Source of the DNA: Dromaius novaehollandiae | Taxonomy: Eukaryota > Chordata > Aves > Casuariiformes > Dromaiidae | NCBI RefSeq assembly: GCF_036370855.1 | Contig: NC_088101.1 | Coordinates: 937,501-1,001,500, forward strand | DNA length: 64,000 bases | Direction: 5' to 3' | Shown: in pieces, positions 10,441 through 22,200 of the stretch | How positions within the stretch are numbered: the stretch's first letter is position 1 | How the letters are laid out: each line of letters starts with the position of its first letter | The notes under the pieces: model-generated | Seen by the model: the letters and a program-made list of their open reading frames with translations, nothing else | The model's database searches: none | Told to the model about the DNA's origin: nothing | Translations under genes and position numbers: made by a program

Positions 10441-12094
10441 GACTGTATTTCCATAAAGGAACGTTGTGCAGCATTTCTGGTGCCATGGTGGTGTGTGTCC
10501 AGCCTGGGGAGGACAGGACTTACGGGTTGGCTTGCCCTTCCCACACCTCCAAGCTCCAGGAAACTTACAGTCCAGAGGAAAAAAAGTTTTAGGAGGTCTT
10601 TCAGGAAGTCTCCGGTCCCAGCATCTTCTCTGAGCAGCCCAGATCTGGTCCCCTGCTGCTGGGTGCATCCTGTACCATCCCTTAACCATGCAAAGGGTAG
10701 CTCCATTCATAGTCCCTCTACAGCAAGACTTAGCTTGCCAATTAGGGTGCTCTGGGCTTTGCTAAGGGTAGAAATCTGGCCCAATGGCTCCTGCAGGGGG
10801 AAGCCAGTGAAGGATACGATCAGTTGGTCAGGATCTGCCATCCAGGACATGAGTTTTTCTGGTGGGGGTGGGAGTCAGTTTGTCAGGCCTACCCTCATCT
10901 CTTGGTCGGGACCGATGGCCAGAGCTAGGAAAGGTCACATTGCTGCCCGGGAGGATGCTGTTCTGACCAACCTGGTGAGGTGACGGCAGCTTGGGCTGCG
11001 GCGTGTCCTCCTGCATGGAAGGGACAGTGCTGCTTTAGCAGTGAAGGGAGTCCCCAGCCCCCTGCAGCCAGGGTGACAGCCCCCCGAAGAAGCTTCCTTT
11101 CATCAGTGGAAACTCCTAGCAGCTGGCCAAACTCCAGCTCTGGTTCACTGCTATGTCCCAGGGAGGTGCTGTTTCCTTGGGAAAGGCTGTGTTGAGCTGT
11201 CTGCCAGCCCTGGAGCTCCTGGGAAGCAGTGGGGGTCCTGGCGTCCACAACAGCAACCCCCCCCCCCGCCCCCCCATTAAAAGCCGATACAGGATGGGAG
11301 CCAGCTCGGCTCTGCTCTTGTCCTGTTACACAGAGTCTTTATAGCATGGCTCTGCTCTTTAGGTGTCCCTTACAAACCAGTGAGACCAGTTTTACTGCCT
11401 CGCAGGGGGAAGTTTATGTTATTTTTCTCTGTCCTCTCTTGCTCCCTGAAACGGTTGTGCTCGAGGAAGGAGAAACCTCCTGAGCTGATTGTGACCATGG
11501 AGGGAAAAGTCCTTTAGGAAGCTGCTACGAACCCCCCCCTGTCCCCTTGCAGACCATTTTCCCCCGCTTCAGGTGGAGTGTGGGGAGCTTGGTTGGCCAT
11601 GCCCACCGCTCCCAGTCCAGCCCAGCTGGCAGAAAGCCCATGACCACCCTCCCTGCAGCACAAACCCGTTCCTCTTCATTTATTTCGGTATGCACACAGC
11701 CTGGAGTTGAGCAGAGGTGTGCAGAAGGTGCTCCACTCCCCTCTTCCCGGCCTTGAGAGCCGTGCGGCGCTAACCTTTGCTCTGCTCACGTGGGGAACGC
11801 CAGCGCTGCCTTCACCCAAGCTGATGGGCCATGCACAGAGCTGTGCAGGGGGAAGTGGCGGGCAGGCTGGAGCCAGCGCTGGTCCTAACCCCAGCCCAAC
11901 TTCGGTGCAGTCACAGAGCCTGGAGCATGGCGCGCTTGCGAGGAGGCTGTAGACATGCAAGCTGGGTCCCTGGGCTGTTTCCAGTCTGCTCTGAGGTGCC
12001 CTTAGCAAAGGCTATGGCCCGGAAAGGTAGGAGCCCACGCTGCTCTTGGTGCCGGCGGGCAGATCAGGGCCTGTTGCTGCCCGCCGCACCGGGG
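10441..12094. other. 3' flanks between LRP-like gene and CLDN23
   Basis: This is the tail-to-tail interval that must hold both 3' UTRs. It contains CATAAA at 10452, a C-rich run at 11256-11275 and ATTAAA at 11276 (plus strand). On the minus strand AATAAA lies at 11679-11684. No coding sequence was recognised. Confidence 0.6.
11679..11684 (-). terminator. Candidate CLDN23 polyadenylation signal
   Basis: Minus-strand AATAAA (TTTATT on plus) about 410 bases downstream of the CLDN23 stop codon. It is the nearest canonical hexamer I found. Confidence 0.5.
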
Positions 12095-12796
12095 CTAAAG
12101 GTCGGAGTCGCAAGGCAGGGTGCTCCTCCATCCCCGTCCGTCTCGCTCATCCCGCAGCACATCCGCAGGGTTGTGGTAGGCCCTGGCGGTGGTGCGGCTC
12201 CCGGGCGCTGGTGTGGGGCTGGGAGGTGACTTGAGGGCCCGGCGCTCCTGGCAGCAGCGGTGGAAGCTGAGGGCCAGGGCCAGCCCGCCCAGGATCTCCA
12301 GGCAGCTGCCCAGGTAGCTCAGCACCAAGCTGTAGCCCACGGCCAGCGTGCTGCTGGCCGGCGCGGGCAGCGCCCACAGCTTGTGGGTGTACCAGGAGAC
12401 GGATATGAGGCTCAGCAGCCCGGAGAGGAGTAGCACGAGCCCCGCCGCCCCGGCGAGCGTGTGCCGCGGCTCCTCCTGCCAGCAGCGCACGCCCAGGGCG
12501 GCCACCACCAAGCCCAGGAGGGTGACCACCAGCGAGGCGGGCATCAGTCCCCTGGCCACCCGCACGGGCATCTGCTCGAAGTAGCCCAGCTCGTCAGCCT
12601 GCCCGCAGAGGCGCAAGTGGCTGCTCTGCCGCTCGCTGCACACGTCCCAGATGCCCTGCTCCAGCACCAGGTCGGTGGGCTGGTCGGGGATGCGGCTCAC
12701 CTGCCTCCATTTGGGCGTCAGCGTGCCCGTGAGCGTCAGCAGCAGCCCGCAGGGGCACAGCACCAGCCCCACGATCATTGCCGCCGGCGTCCTCAT
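12095..12796 (-). CDS. CLDN23: Claudin-23, intronless
   Basis: A 233-residue tetraspan tight-junction protein that contributes to paracellular barrier strands in epithelia. Membrane spans lie near residues 7-28, 83-103, 113-135 and 152-178. The first extracellular loop has the claudin signature W30, GIW 48-50, C53 and C64. N-terminus (MRTPAAM), the RCWQEEP segment and the C-terminal LPCDSDL match claudin-23 as I know it from mammals. DSDL could act as a class I PDZ ligand. The open frame is a single exon, as in mammalian CLDN23. The tail is shorter than in human CLDN23 (about 292 residues). The gene is convergent with the LRP-like gene and divergent from PRAG1. Confidence 0.95.
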   Translation of the reverse strand: MRTPAAMIVGLVLCPCGLLLTLTGTLTPKWRQVSRIPDQPTDLVLEQGIWDVCSERQSSHLRLCGQADELGYFEQMPVRVARGLMPASLVVTLLGLVVAALGVRCWQEEPRHTLAGAAGLVLLLSGLLSLISVSWYTHKLWALPAPASSTLAVGYSLVLSYLGSCLEILGGLALALSFHRCCQERRALKSPPSPTPAPGSRTTARAYHNPADVLRDERDGRGWRSTLPCDSDL

Positions 12797-13317
12797 GCCC
12801 AGGAGGCGGGCGAAGCGGCTACGGTGCAGGTTTCCAGAGCCTGCTCGCTGCGGACAGGCAGGTCTGTGCGGGAAGCACGGGGAGGGGGGTCACTGCCGGT
12901 GCCCGTTGCCCAGGGAAGAAGGGATGGTGCTGGTGCCCTGGGGCTGCTCGGAGCCGGTAGCGGTACCCCCTGGAGATGCATCTGGTGAAGGCGAGCAGGT
13001 GCGCGGAGCAGGCGACGGGGCCCCCGGCTTGCTGCGGCCGGGGTTGCGGGGAGGTGCCCGGCAGCAGGAGGAAGTGCAGGTGGGGAGGAGCCCAGCGCGG
13101 GCTGGGCTGGCACCCAGCAGCCGGCCGCTGGCGGTGGCAGCACCCCCGTGCAGCAGGGCCAGACCCAAGGGCATGTGGGAGCCACCAGAGCTTTGGTCCC
13201 CCCTGTCCCCTTGTGGGGTCCTGGGGGCAGTCAGCAACCCCAGGGCTGCAGCTGGTCCTGGGACCTCTCAGCGTCACCCCGGGGGCCTGCCCGTGCTCTC
13301 TCCCGTCTCCTCCCTGC
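12797..13317 (-). promoter_or_regulatory. CpG-rich 5' flank of CLDN23
   Basis: GC- and CpG-rich sequence directly upstream of the CLDN23 start, continuous with the CpG-rich coding region. It probably holds the promoter and 5' UTR. No TATA box stands out close to the start codon. The block ends sharply at the AT-rich island beginning near 13318. Confidence 0.45.
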
Positions 13318-13488
13318 TGGGAAAACATTATTTAATTTAAATGTATTATTTAACACATTGAACTTCAAATTAATACACTTGATTACATCTGAATACGTTA
13401 ATACATTTGAACTTAAAATAAATTCCAATTTAATTTAATCAACTTTGGTTGAATTAATTTATGACAATCATTAATTAAAATGAAATGC
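13318..13488. repeat. AT-rich island with TTAAT/ATTAA units
   Basis: About 170 bases of very AT-rich sequence with recurring TTTAATTTAA, ATTAATAC, AATTTAATTTAAT and TTAATTAAAAT motifs, set between GC-rich blocks. Simple-sequence or degenerate tandem origin is likely; it is about 0.5 kb upstream of CLDN23. Confidence 0.7.
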
Positions 13489-16400
13489 TGGCAGCACTCA
13501 AAGTGGTGAGGTGCCTGAGGGCCTCCCCAGGCCCAGGGGACCTTCCCAGCCCTTTGTCCTTCACTTCCTCACTCGCTATCCCAGCCAGGATTTCCCCAAG
13601 CTTCAGAGACATAACTGAGCTCAGCCCCTTCCCAGGCTACATTCGGAAGTCACCCATGGGTGCAGCAGCCCAGCTCTCAGCGGGAAAAGGTCCTGGGATG
13701 TCCACAGAGAGAGATGTGACTAAGTCATCACATTTTGAGATCCCTTATGTGGGGTTTTTTTGGCCTGTGAAAGCACCAACCTTGGACCTCTCCAAATTTC
13801 CCTGAATTTCTGCCAGTCGTGCTGAGCCCAAAAGAGGGCAGCATCCTCTGCAGGTTAGTCCAGGATGATTAATGCAAGCCACGCAGCATCCGTGCACTGG
13901 TGGCTGTGTGGCCTCAGCTACATCAAGGGCTAGGTGGATGCGTGCTGGACCAGCTGCTCTTCAATGCCTTTCCCAATTCCTCTGTCTTACAGCTGTTCCC
14001 CAAGAGCTTCAGGAGCCTATTGGCTTTGTGGGTGCCAAATCACTCCGGCATTCTTTTAAGAAACTAAGCCAGGAGTTGCTGTTTCCTTTTCCGTGGCCTT
14101 AACTTGCTTAACTTACACCCTGTGCCAGATGCTGACCCCGTGTCATCCATCACTGCCTTTGGAGCCGCTAGTGTGGCCAGATGCCACCTGCCTGACTCAT
14201 TACCCTGCAAGGCTGCCTTCTGCCCCATGACCCTCTCCTGATGGGAGCAGGCACCGAAACAGGGAAGAGCCTCAAATCTTCTAATCATGACTTTTGCAGG
14301 AGGCTGGTTTTCTCCTTCCTCTCGGACATGGGGTGTAAGTTGGCCTTGAGAAGGTGATCTCCCTCTGCAGGAGCTGGAGGTGAAGAGAAAGGGCTGGTAG
14401 CCAGCTGGGTGGCAGTGAGCCCAAGCACCATACGTGAGGGCCGGTCAGTGCTGTATCTCTCCCTGCAGCCTCTTTCCAGCCTGGGGTGGTTTCCAGCTCC
14501 TCTCATCTGCTCCTCCAGAGATGCTCTGCACCTCTTCCCCTTAGCCCAGCAGCCTGGGTTTGGCGGGTGGGCATGGCTTGGCTCCCCTGCCTGGGGAGGA
14601 TGAGCAGATGTCGGGTGCTGGGAGCTCTGCAATGAAGCACCGACATCAGGTTCAACAACCTGGGCCTTTCTGGTTTATAAATAACGACAGGAGGGTGTTC
14701 CTCCCCTTTGGCCTGGTGCCCAGGCTCCTTATTGCAGGGCAACAATAAGCAGATTAGGTGATTTGGCCCCGACGCTTGATGACCTGCTCTGACTAAGCTC
14801 AGGGAAGGAAATAGGATTAACAGAGCTGTTTCCCGATGCCACGAAGTTGTAGATTGTTCATTTCTTCCCTTTTACTTTTTAATGAGTCGGTGTGAAAAGC
14901 AATTCAAAGCAGAGCCTGGCCCTTTCCAAGCTCTGGGGAAGCATTTAAAGCCATCTGGTCTTAGAGATAACGTGAGCCGACTGGAACTGCCTTCCTTCCC
15001 ACATTTCCCTGGCTGCTGGGTGGGGAGAGCTACCTTACTTGGTATTTCCTACTTCTCCAGGGCTGTGACTTAGTTTTTCCTACCTTGGCAAAGCCATCTC
15101 TTTAAGAAAGTAATGGAAACTTTATCCAGGCATGTTCTGGTTGGCATGCTTACCTCTTTCCTTCAATCCTATTTTTTAAATTGGAGCAGGAAGAGGCCTT
15201 GACCGAAGAGGAACTAGAAAAGATCCAGGCCAGGATGGTCAGAGCACAGAACTGATTCCTGGGAGGGCGGAAATCCATGATGGACTATTAAGTGTGGGGT
15301 TGCTAACTTCCAGTCTCAGATATCACCACATTGTTGGAGGCTGGGAACACATTTGGGGCAGTATTGCTATGTGTTTGGCATCTCTGGGTGTCTGCCTCTG
15401 GCTGCTGGTGGCAAGACTCCAGACTGGACAGGTACTAAATCCTATCAGTGGCTCTTAGATAACATCCTTATCACACCAACTGGGCCTTGCCTGATACTCC
15501 AGGAATGGCCACAGCTGGAGAAAACATACACGCAACAGTCCCCAAAGCTTTCTCTGTGATCCTTGGTGGGATCTGGACTCCCAGGGCCAGCTGGGCTTTT
15601 AAACCATGTCTCTGCAGGGGAGAAGAACCTCTTTGCACTAAGGCAGCCCTGCCCCTAAACTTCCCATCACTGGGTGGATGAGGTAGGTGGTTAGTGGTCC
15701 TCAGCTCATTCCTCCCGCTGAGTCCACAGCACGAGAATCAGAGGGGCCTGACCTTGCGAGGGGGCTGCTTGCTCCCCCTTCCCCTTGGGGCCCATCTCCT
15801 TCAGCAGCGGCAGGACCTCTAGGCATCCTGTTTGCCGTGCTGGGAGCAGCTGGGGCCAGGGTTGTTTAGCCGGATCCTGCAGCTGGCAATTCCTGTTTAC
15901 ATCCCGCTGACCCTGGGGATCTGCCTGCGTCACACATAACGAGATAGCGGGGCTCTGCAAGGCTGGAGGGAGAGCTGGAGCCAGCTCAGCGCCCGTCCCG
16001 CGCGGGCTGCATCCCCCCCGCGTGATGCCGGTTGTATTGTTCCCGAGCCACCTGAGCGCTGCTTGGGTTCAGAGTGGCCTTGGCCCGTGGCTGAATGCTT
16101 AGCCACGTGACAGCTGGGTCTGTGGATGTGGCAAATGGCAGCTCGTGCTCGGCGCTTTCCTGGGCTGCCTTATGCCTGGCAGGTGCCCGGTGGGCACAGC
16201 GCTTGCTCCTGGCCATTCATCTTTCTCTCTCTCTCTCTCTCTCAGAGAATTTGAAAGGGCTTCGCAGAGGCTGGCAACTCCTTGTGACCTTCCTGCTTTA
16301 AGAAGCAGGACCAGCTGGGAACAGCAGCTCGGTCCCCTTGGGGATGACGTTTTTTACTTCAGCCTGACTCCTTGGATGGGACTCCTGGCCATCTTTGGAT

Positions 16401-18959
16401 TTACCTCTTTGCTAAAACCCTGAATCTCTGCAGGCCAGGAATAAAACAGGATGGCTCAAACAGCACATGCTTGGTTGTTCAGCTTGAGGCCTCATTTTCT
16501 AACCTTCTCTGCAGTCTCCATCTTACAGAGAAGTCTCCTTAGATAGGTGTCTAGGTTGAAGGACTTGTCAGCTCCCTTTTTCTGCTTTTCTTCTAGGATT
16601 TTGAGCAGGAGAGCTCCTAGGAGTGTAAAGCAAGGGTTTCTGATCATCTTCTCCTTGCTTTGGAGCCATGGTCCGGGCAGCATGCGGATGTAACCAGGAC
16701 ACGCTCCGCATTGTGTGAACAGCTGCAGTTGCAATCAGCTTCTCTCGGCCTGGCTGCCAACTTCCTCTCCAGGCACACTGTTGCCTTTGTGCTTGCTGGG
16801 TGCTGGGATGCTGAAGACCAGCCCCTAGGCAACACAAGGCCCCCAGTCCCTCCTCACCAGCTGAGCATGGAACAGGTGACCGTGTGTCCTCCCCAGAGCT
16901 CAGGCAACGGGATTGATGCTTTGCACGCAGACCCGTGTCCTGGCTCACCAGCCTCTGGGCCTTGACTTCTGCAAGCAGGCTTATTAGCCCTTCATTTACC
17001 CATTGATCTGCCACCCTCGAGACTGACAGTGGTGGTGATGGCAGCCCTGAGGCTGCCTATCGTAGGGGTTATCAGAGACGAAGGGCCATATCAGGTGTGC
17101 GAGGGCTTGCAAGCCCTGTGCAGGTGGATCTCCCTGCAGGGCTGTCACCCAGCTGTGGCTTATCATGCTCAAGGCCACAGCCCACTGGCGTCCTGGCTGT
17201 TCCCCTTGCTCAAAGTTTGGCATCATGGCACCACATACACCCACACAATTTGAGGGCAGCATCCTGTAATGCCTGCAGGGAGCAGTAAATTTATCAGCAA
17301 ATGCCGAGTTTCCTGCTCCTTTTCTGCCGTGCAGCTGTGACTCAGAGAAATATTCAAGCTAGATCATGGGAATGAGTTGCTGAAAGTGTTATTAGGTGCC
17401 CTCCAGGTATTCACTCATCTGTTAAACTCTTTCACTTCCAAACTGCTGCATTCAAACTTGCCAGATTGTTCAGTGCCTCTTATGAGTTTTTGCTTTCAGT
17501 TCAGAGAATGATATAAAAAGCATTTTTGCAGCTATTTCTATTTGTGTCCAACCCGGTCCTGAAGTGGTTGAGAGTGGTTTGGACATGAAGCTCATGTGCT
17601 GGGTTTTGGAGATGCCTAATGTGCTGCTGGATTCGGTAGCCCTTTTCAGTCATGCAGAAAACAGTGGTTAGACCCATGTCTGGCTGTGGAAATCACAGGT
17701 TGTCCAGCTCCTGCGACAGGGATCTTGGAAGCTAAAGGCAATGCCAATGCATATCGGTGCTGAGCTTGTTGCAGCTTGTAAGGCAAAAACAACACTTGGT
17801 GTCGCGGTTCATCTAGTTACTGCAAATGTGACTCACCTGCACGTACTTTGCTCTGTCCTTGGGTGAAAGGTCTAAATCCAAAGCTCAGCTGGCTTGTGAC
17901 TGTGCCTTTACATATTTTCTAGGAGTCTGGGCAGCTCTCTGTGGGTCACAGCTCTGGACGTATGGCTAAGGCTGTAGGAGAAAAGACCTGCTTAAACCTT
18001 TCCTCATGAGAAACCTCTGGGAGGGAGACAGCTTTGCCCCATGCCCATTCTAGTGAGTGAGAAACAGCCATACAGCTAGTTTATGGGAGTTTTATTTTGA
18101 GATTGGATGGGATTAGCACATGGGTGGGATGGAACCTCTGTCTTGACTATAGGAAATCCCCACACCATGTTTGCAAACTCCATGGATGTTTTGACCTGGA
18201 AGAATAGTTGCATCTCGCTCTCACATTACTTGCAGGTCAGCAGACAGCCCAATTTTGGACTTGGAGAGCAGAGGCTTTCTCCGCGGGAGGATCCTGCCCC
18301 CTTTGAAAGAAAACACAGGACTCTTCCAAGTTAGTCAGAGAAACCATTCAAATGAAAGGAAAATATTTTTTTTCTTGGCAAGGTGTCAGCCCCATGCAAT
18401 ATGGCACATCTTCAATGAGCTATTTTGATACCATCAATACATACTTTCTAGGTAGTCAGCACTCCGGTGGAGACAAAACTAATGGGTTTTGACATGGAAA
18501 TGTCAGTGAAATCACCAACCACAGAGCATGTGAAGCACAGGTACAAGCAAAGCAGAGTTTGGCCTGGGGACCCCATACCTCAGGCTCTCTGCTGCACTGC
18601 AGCTGTCCAGCACTTTGGCATGAGCACCTCTCCCAGATGCTGGATGAGACCGTGACAGTGGTAGTGTGGTGACACTCCTCATCCCCCACATTCCTCGTTG
18701 GCTCCCTGTACAAATGAACTCTGCTATGTGGCCTGTGTCCCAGCTCACGTCCCACTCCATGAGCGTAGAGTATCCAGTAATTCAGGCCCCAAAGTCTCCT
18801 CTTCCTGCTCTCTGCTGTCCCAGAAGGGAGAGACCACCCCTGAGAAATCCTGGCATGGGGCAGGGGACATGGCAGCCTTTAGCGTAACTGGGACAGGGGT
18901 CATCTAAAGCTTGGGGGTCTTGACATAAGGCTAAGAAATACCCAAAGAAGCAGCTGTTT
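13489..18959. other. Intergenic interval, no gene recognised
   Basis: Noncoding-looking sequence. It contains a CT simple repeat at about 16222-16244 and one exon-like 21-codon stretch at 15190-15255 (see findings). Open frames here are short and show no family features. Confidence 0.6.
15190..15255 (+). other. Exon-like open stretch ending in a stop
   Basis: After a polypyrimidine-rich stretch and CAG (15187-15189), 21 codons reading EEALTEEELEKIQARM... end at TGA 15253-15255. The composition is helix-like and acidic. No parent gene was identified and no adjacent exon found; it may be chance or a relic. Confidence 0.15.
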
Positions 18960-18961
18960 TT

Positions 18962-19150
18962 CCTCCCCAGGAGGAGGTGAAGCCCTGGGACAGATCCCCA
19001 GAGAGGTGGTTATGTCTCCATCCTGAGGGGTTTCCAAGCTTCAGCTTGAAAAAGCCATCAGCCGTTCTGACAGCGTTGGCGATTGTCTGGCCCGAGCAGC
19101 AGGTCGGATGGGAGACCCTAGATGCCCCGTCCAGCCAACAGTGCTATGGC
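18962..19150 (+). mobile_element. Old CR1-like LINE 3' end
   Basis: Sequence around 18990-19150 follows the CR1 3' untranslated pattern (ggtggttatgtctccatcct, then ggatgggagaccctagatg, then gtccagccaacagtgctatgg). It is diverged and lacks a clear terminal octamer. Confidence 0.55.
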
Positions 19151-19311
19151 AAGTTATGGTGCGTATGGGAGCCCTTCAGGGAAAGGAAAGAGTGCAACAG
19201 TGCTTCAAGTACACTGGACAGGCAAGGAATGGAGAGCATCACCAGCATGGCCATTTTGCCCTCCCGCAGTGCTGCCAGTCTGACATGCATAGTGTGTGAT
19301 GCTGCTCTGTG

Positions 19312-19345
19312 GGTTTTTTTTTTGTTTTTGTTTTTTTTTTTTTTG
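19312..19345. repeat. T-rich homopolymer run
   Basis: T10 G T5 G T16-type run, a length-unstable simple repeat. Confidence 0.85.
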
Positions 19346-20639
19346 CCATGGCATTTGTATCAAACCCCGGCACTTCAAACATCACCCATAAAAGAAAATC
19401 ATGTCAACCCACAACTGCTGTAAGTGGGCTGAAATTCAAGCAAAGCAGGAGCCCTAGGCAGAGGGCAGCAAGCCAGCTCCCAATTCAGGGAGCATCCAGA
19501 GTGCTCCATGAGTGGCCATAGGGCCAGGGTGTCACGTGGGTCTACGGGTGGATGCCTACACACTGTGCTTCCTCGGGTGGAAAAGCAGAGCGCCTGTGCA
19601 TTGCACACTGCCATTAGCTCTCCAGGGCAGTAAAACTAAAGGTCACTGAGCACCTTGGCAGGGTTTCTAAGAGTGGCAGGCTCTTTCTGGGGGTAGTGGA
19701 GCCAGTGATTTCCTGTGCTTTGCAGGGGTGAAATTCAAGCAGAAGAACCACTTACGACAACCAGCACTATAGCAATGTGCCGTAGGCTACGGGACATCAG
19801 ATACAAAGCCAGGGGCAGTTAACAGGACAGAAGATCAGGGAGACATTGCTCCAAGCCAAACGTTTTGGAATGTGGATGCTTGCCAGCAAGGAAACAGCGG
19901 AGGAAATGAGACGTCCTGGAGAAACAGCTACTTCAGAGGAGTGTCAAGTGCAAGCACCAAGAGAAAGCATTTTAAAACTACATGTCACACCTGGTGCGCT
20001 TCTCTAGACAATAGCAATAAATTACCCATGCTCATCAAAGCTTTATCACGAGGAAGGCAGGGAAAATTGCCAAGCACGTTGGAAGGGCAGACTGGAGGCG
20101 GGGTGGGGTGGGGGTGGGGATGGGGATGGGGATGTGTCTGTGGGAAGATAAAGGTCGGCATCACTATGCACAGCTGCCGAGGCATCCACCATGAATTACC
20201 AGAGCCGTTGTACAGATTAAAGCCCTGGAAATTGTTAGGCAACGGCTGGAGACCAGAGAGCAAAGAAGCCAAATGGCCTGATGGTCTTTGAGGAGGCTGG
20301 GCTGGAGCAATATCCTATTCCCCCCCAGCCCGCCAACACAGGGTGACAGGTCAGATCCTTGGGGCCTTGGGGACTGGGGAGCCCCTGTGCGTGCTGGGCA
20401 TGCTGCGCCTCAGCATCTCCGTGAATGGAGGTGGCAGGGCACGGGCACCAGAGGGCCTTGGGGACGGAGCGAGAGGTTGAGCACCACCCCTGCCTGTGCC
20501 AGCTGCTCGGGCAGGAAAGATTAAGCAGCAGCAGCAGCGCACCCCCCCCGCCCTTTTCTTTTTAAAGAAGACTCTTTTGGGGATGGGAACAGAGTTTCAA
20601 ATATCCTTAAAGCAAGTGATGAGTATCATTCTGTGCCAT
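19346..20639. other. Intergenic, includes G-rich tract
   Basis: No gene recognised. The stretch holds the G-run array at 20100-20134 described separately and a CAG triplet cluster near 20526-20538. Confidence 0.5.
20100..20134 (+). repeat. G-run array, potential G-quadruplex
   Basis: Six consecutive runs of four or five G separated by T or AT, ending in three GGGGAT units. This fits the G4 consensus well on the plus strand. Confidence 0.75.
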
Positions 20640-21750
20640 CAGAGGAAGGCTTGCTCCCTGTCTGCTCCCCGGTCTAATTTGTGGCCTGTTTCATCCCACA
20701 TCCCCTCTCCTCGGACTGGATTGATCCTATTGCATAGCACTTTACACCTGACTTGACTGAATTTCATCTGACTGATGTCGAACCCTTTTTCTGTCAGGTC
20801 TTTAAGGTCACTTTGAATTCTAATTTTTCTTTCTGTCATTCCTCTGGTCTCGTCTTCAATGTTAGCTGCAGTGTTTCTAAGGCAGCATGCCTTCTAGCCT
20901 GCAATATGAAAATTTTGGATAATACCGAAGCCAGGACCTTTTTCCTGCTGATCTTTTCTGTATATGTTCCCCTAGTCTGACCCCAAGCCAGCGATACCTC
21001 TCCACACAGGATTGGGGTGCTATTTTTGCACCAATTTTGCATCCATCTTTCATCTGGTCAGAATTTCTCTTTCTGTTGGGAAGTCTGGATGGGATAACAC
21101 AAGGAGGTCAAAATTTGTCACACCTGCTGCTCCCCCTTTATCTGCCAGATCTTTGAAAAGGAAATTAAGCTCATTTGGCATAAAGTAGCTGTTGAGAAAT
21201 CCCTGTTGGCCATTTCTTAGTCTTCATAATGAGCCCCTAGGTGTCTCTGGATTAATCCTTTGTACAGGTTAATTTTCTAGGCACTGAATTACGGATCCAT
21301 AACTTGCTTTTAACCCTTTTAAATGGGACATTACACCAGCTCCTTGGTTCTGTTCCAGCCCTGCAGCAGTTCTTGGAGAGCTCGGGAACCCGAGATGGCT
21401 CCTCCTCTGACAACGGGTGTTGCTAGCTCACACACATTTCACCTAGTGAAAAGTTCGTGAACCTCTTCTTTCACAATCCTGGCCCATTTCCCAACTCTTT
21501 TTCTGTTCGTCATCTGTAGGTGCTTGAGAGACAGACTGCAAAGTCTCAGCTAGTTATCTGGTTATCTTGGTGGTTTGTGGATGGTAATTGATCCCTTTGG
21601 GCGAGTGATTCACCGCTGGATTCGACTTTTGTGTGAAGGCTAAAGCCATGAAAGGTCTCAAAGTCTGCAGTTTCTTCCATCACTTCCCTCAAATGAGTGA
21701 TAGTGATGGTGTCGCCTGCCCCTTAGTCTTTCCTCTTTACCTCCTATAGT
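20640..21750 (-). mobile_element. Ancient CR1-type LINE fragment, antisense
   Basis: Read on the plus strand, this resembles the reverse complement of the reverse-transcriptase part of amniote CR1/L3 LINEs. Landmarks: gaaaattttggataatacc and ccaggacc at about 20906-20938; the segment around 21110-21180 (tgctgctcccccttta, gatctttgaaaaggaaatta, tcatttggcataa); and ccctgttggccatttctta near 21202-21220. Frames are broken and divergence is high. Boundaries are approximate. Confidence 0.6.
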
Positions 21751-21964
21751 TGCCTCTCATGTCCATCACTAGCTTTTCACCATACAAGCTGTCCTCCCAT
21801 TGGGAAGCAATCATTGGCAAGGCAGACACGTGGCACAGAGCTAGCCAGTTCAGTCTAAGACCACCTGAAAACATCTGAGCTTTGCTAATTCCCAGATCCT
21901 TCCTCTGCTCTTCTCTTTTCCTCACCTCCATTTATAAAGTCCCCTTTGAAGGAATTGCGCCTGC

Positions 21965-22200
21965 AGCACTGAGAACTTTGAACTGTACGGTAGGAAAAAC
22001 TTCTCTCCCAGAGGGAGATGCAGCCCTGGGGCAAGTCCCCAGAGCAGTGGGGGCTCACCATCCCTGTGAGTTTCCAAGTCTCATCTAGACAAAACGATGG
22101 CTGCCCTGAGTCAGTGTTGGTGATAGTCCTGCTCGGAGTGGGAGGCTGGACTAGAGACCATGGAGGTCCTTTCCAGCCAATGCTGCTGTAGGTCAGCAAA
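21965..22200 (+). mobile_element. CR1-like LINE 3' end
   Basis: The order of blocks matches CR1 3' ends: aaaaacttctctcccagagg, then gcagtgggggctcaccatcc, then ggtgatagtcctgctcggag, then ggctggactagagaccatgg and aggtcctttccagcc. Diverged, no intact terminal repeat. Confidence 0.7.

Noticed and set aside
12147-13340. Plus-strand frames over CLDN23 and its flank
   Set aside because: Shadows of the CpG-rich CLDN23 gene on the other strand.
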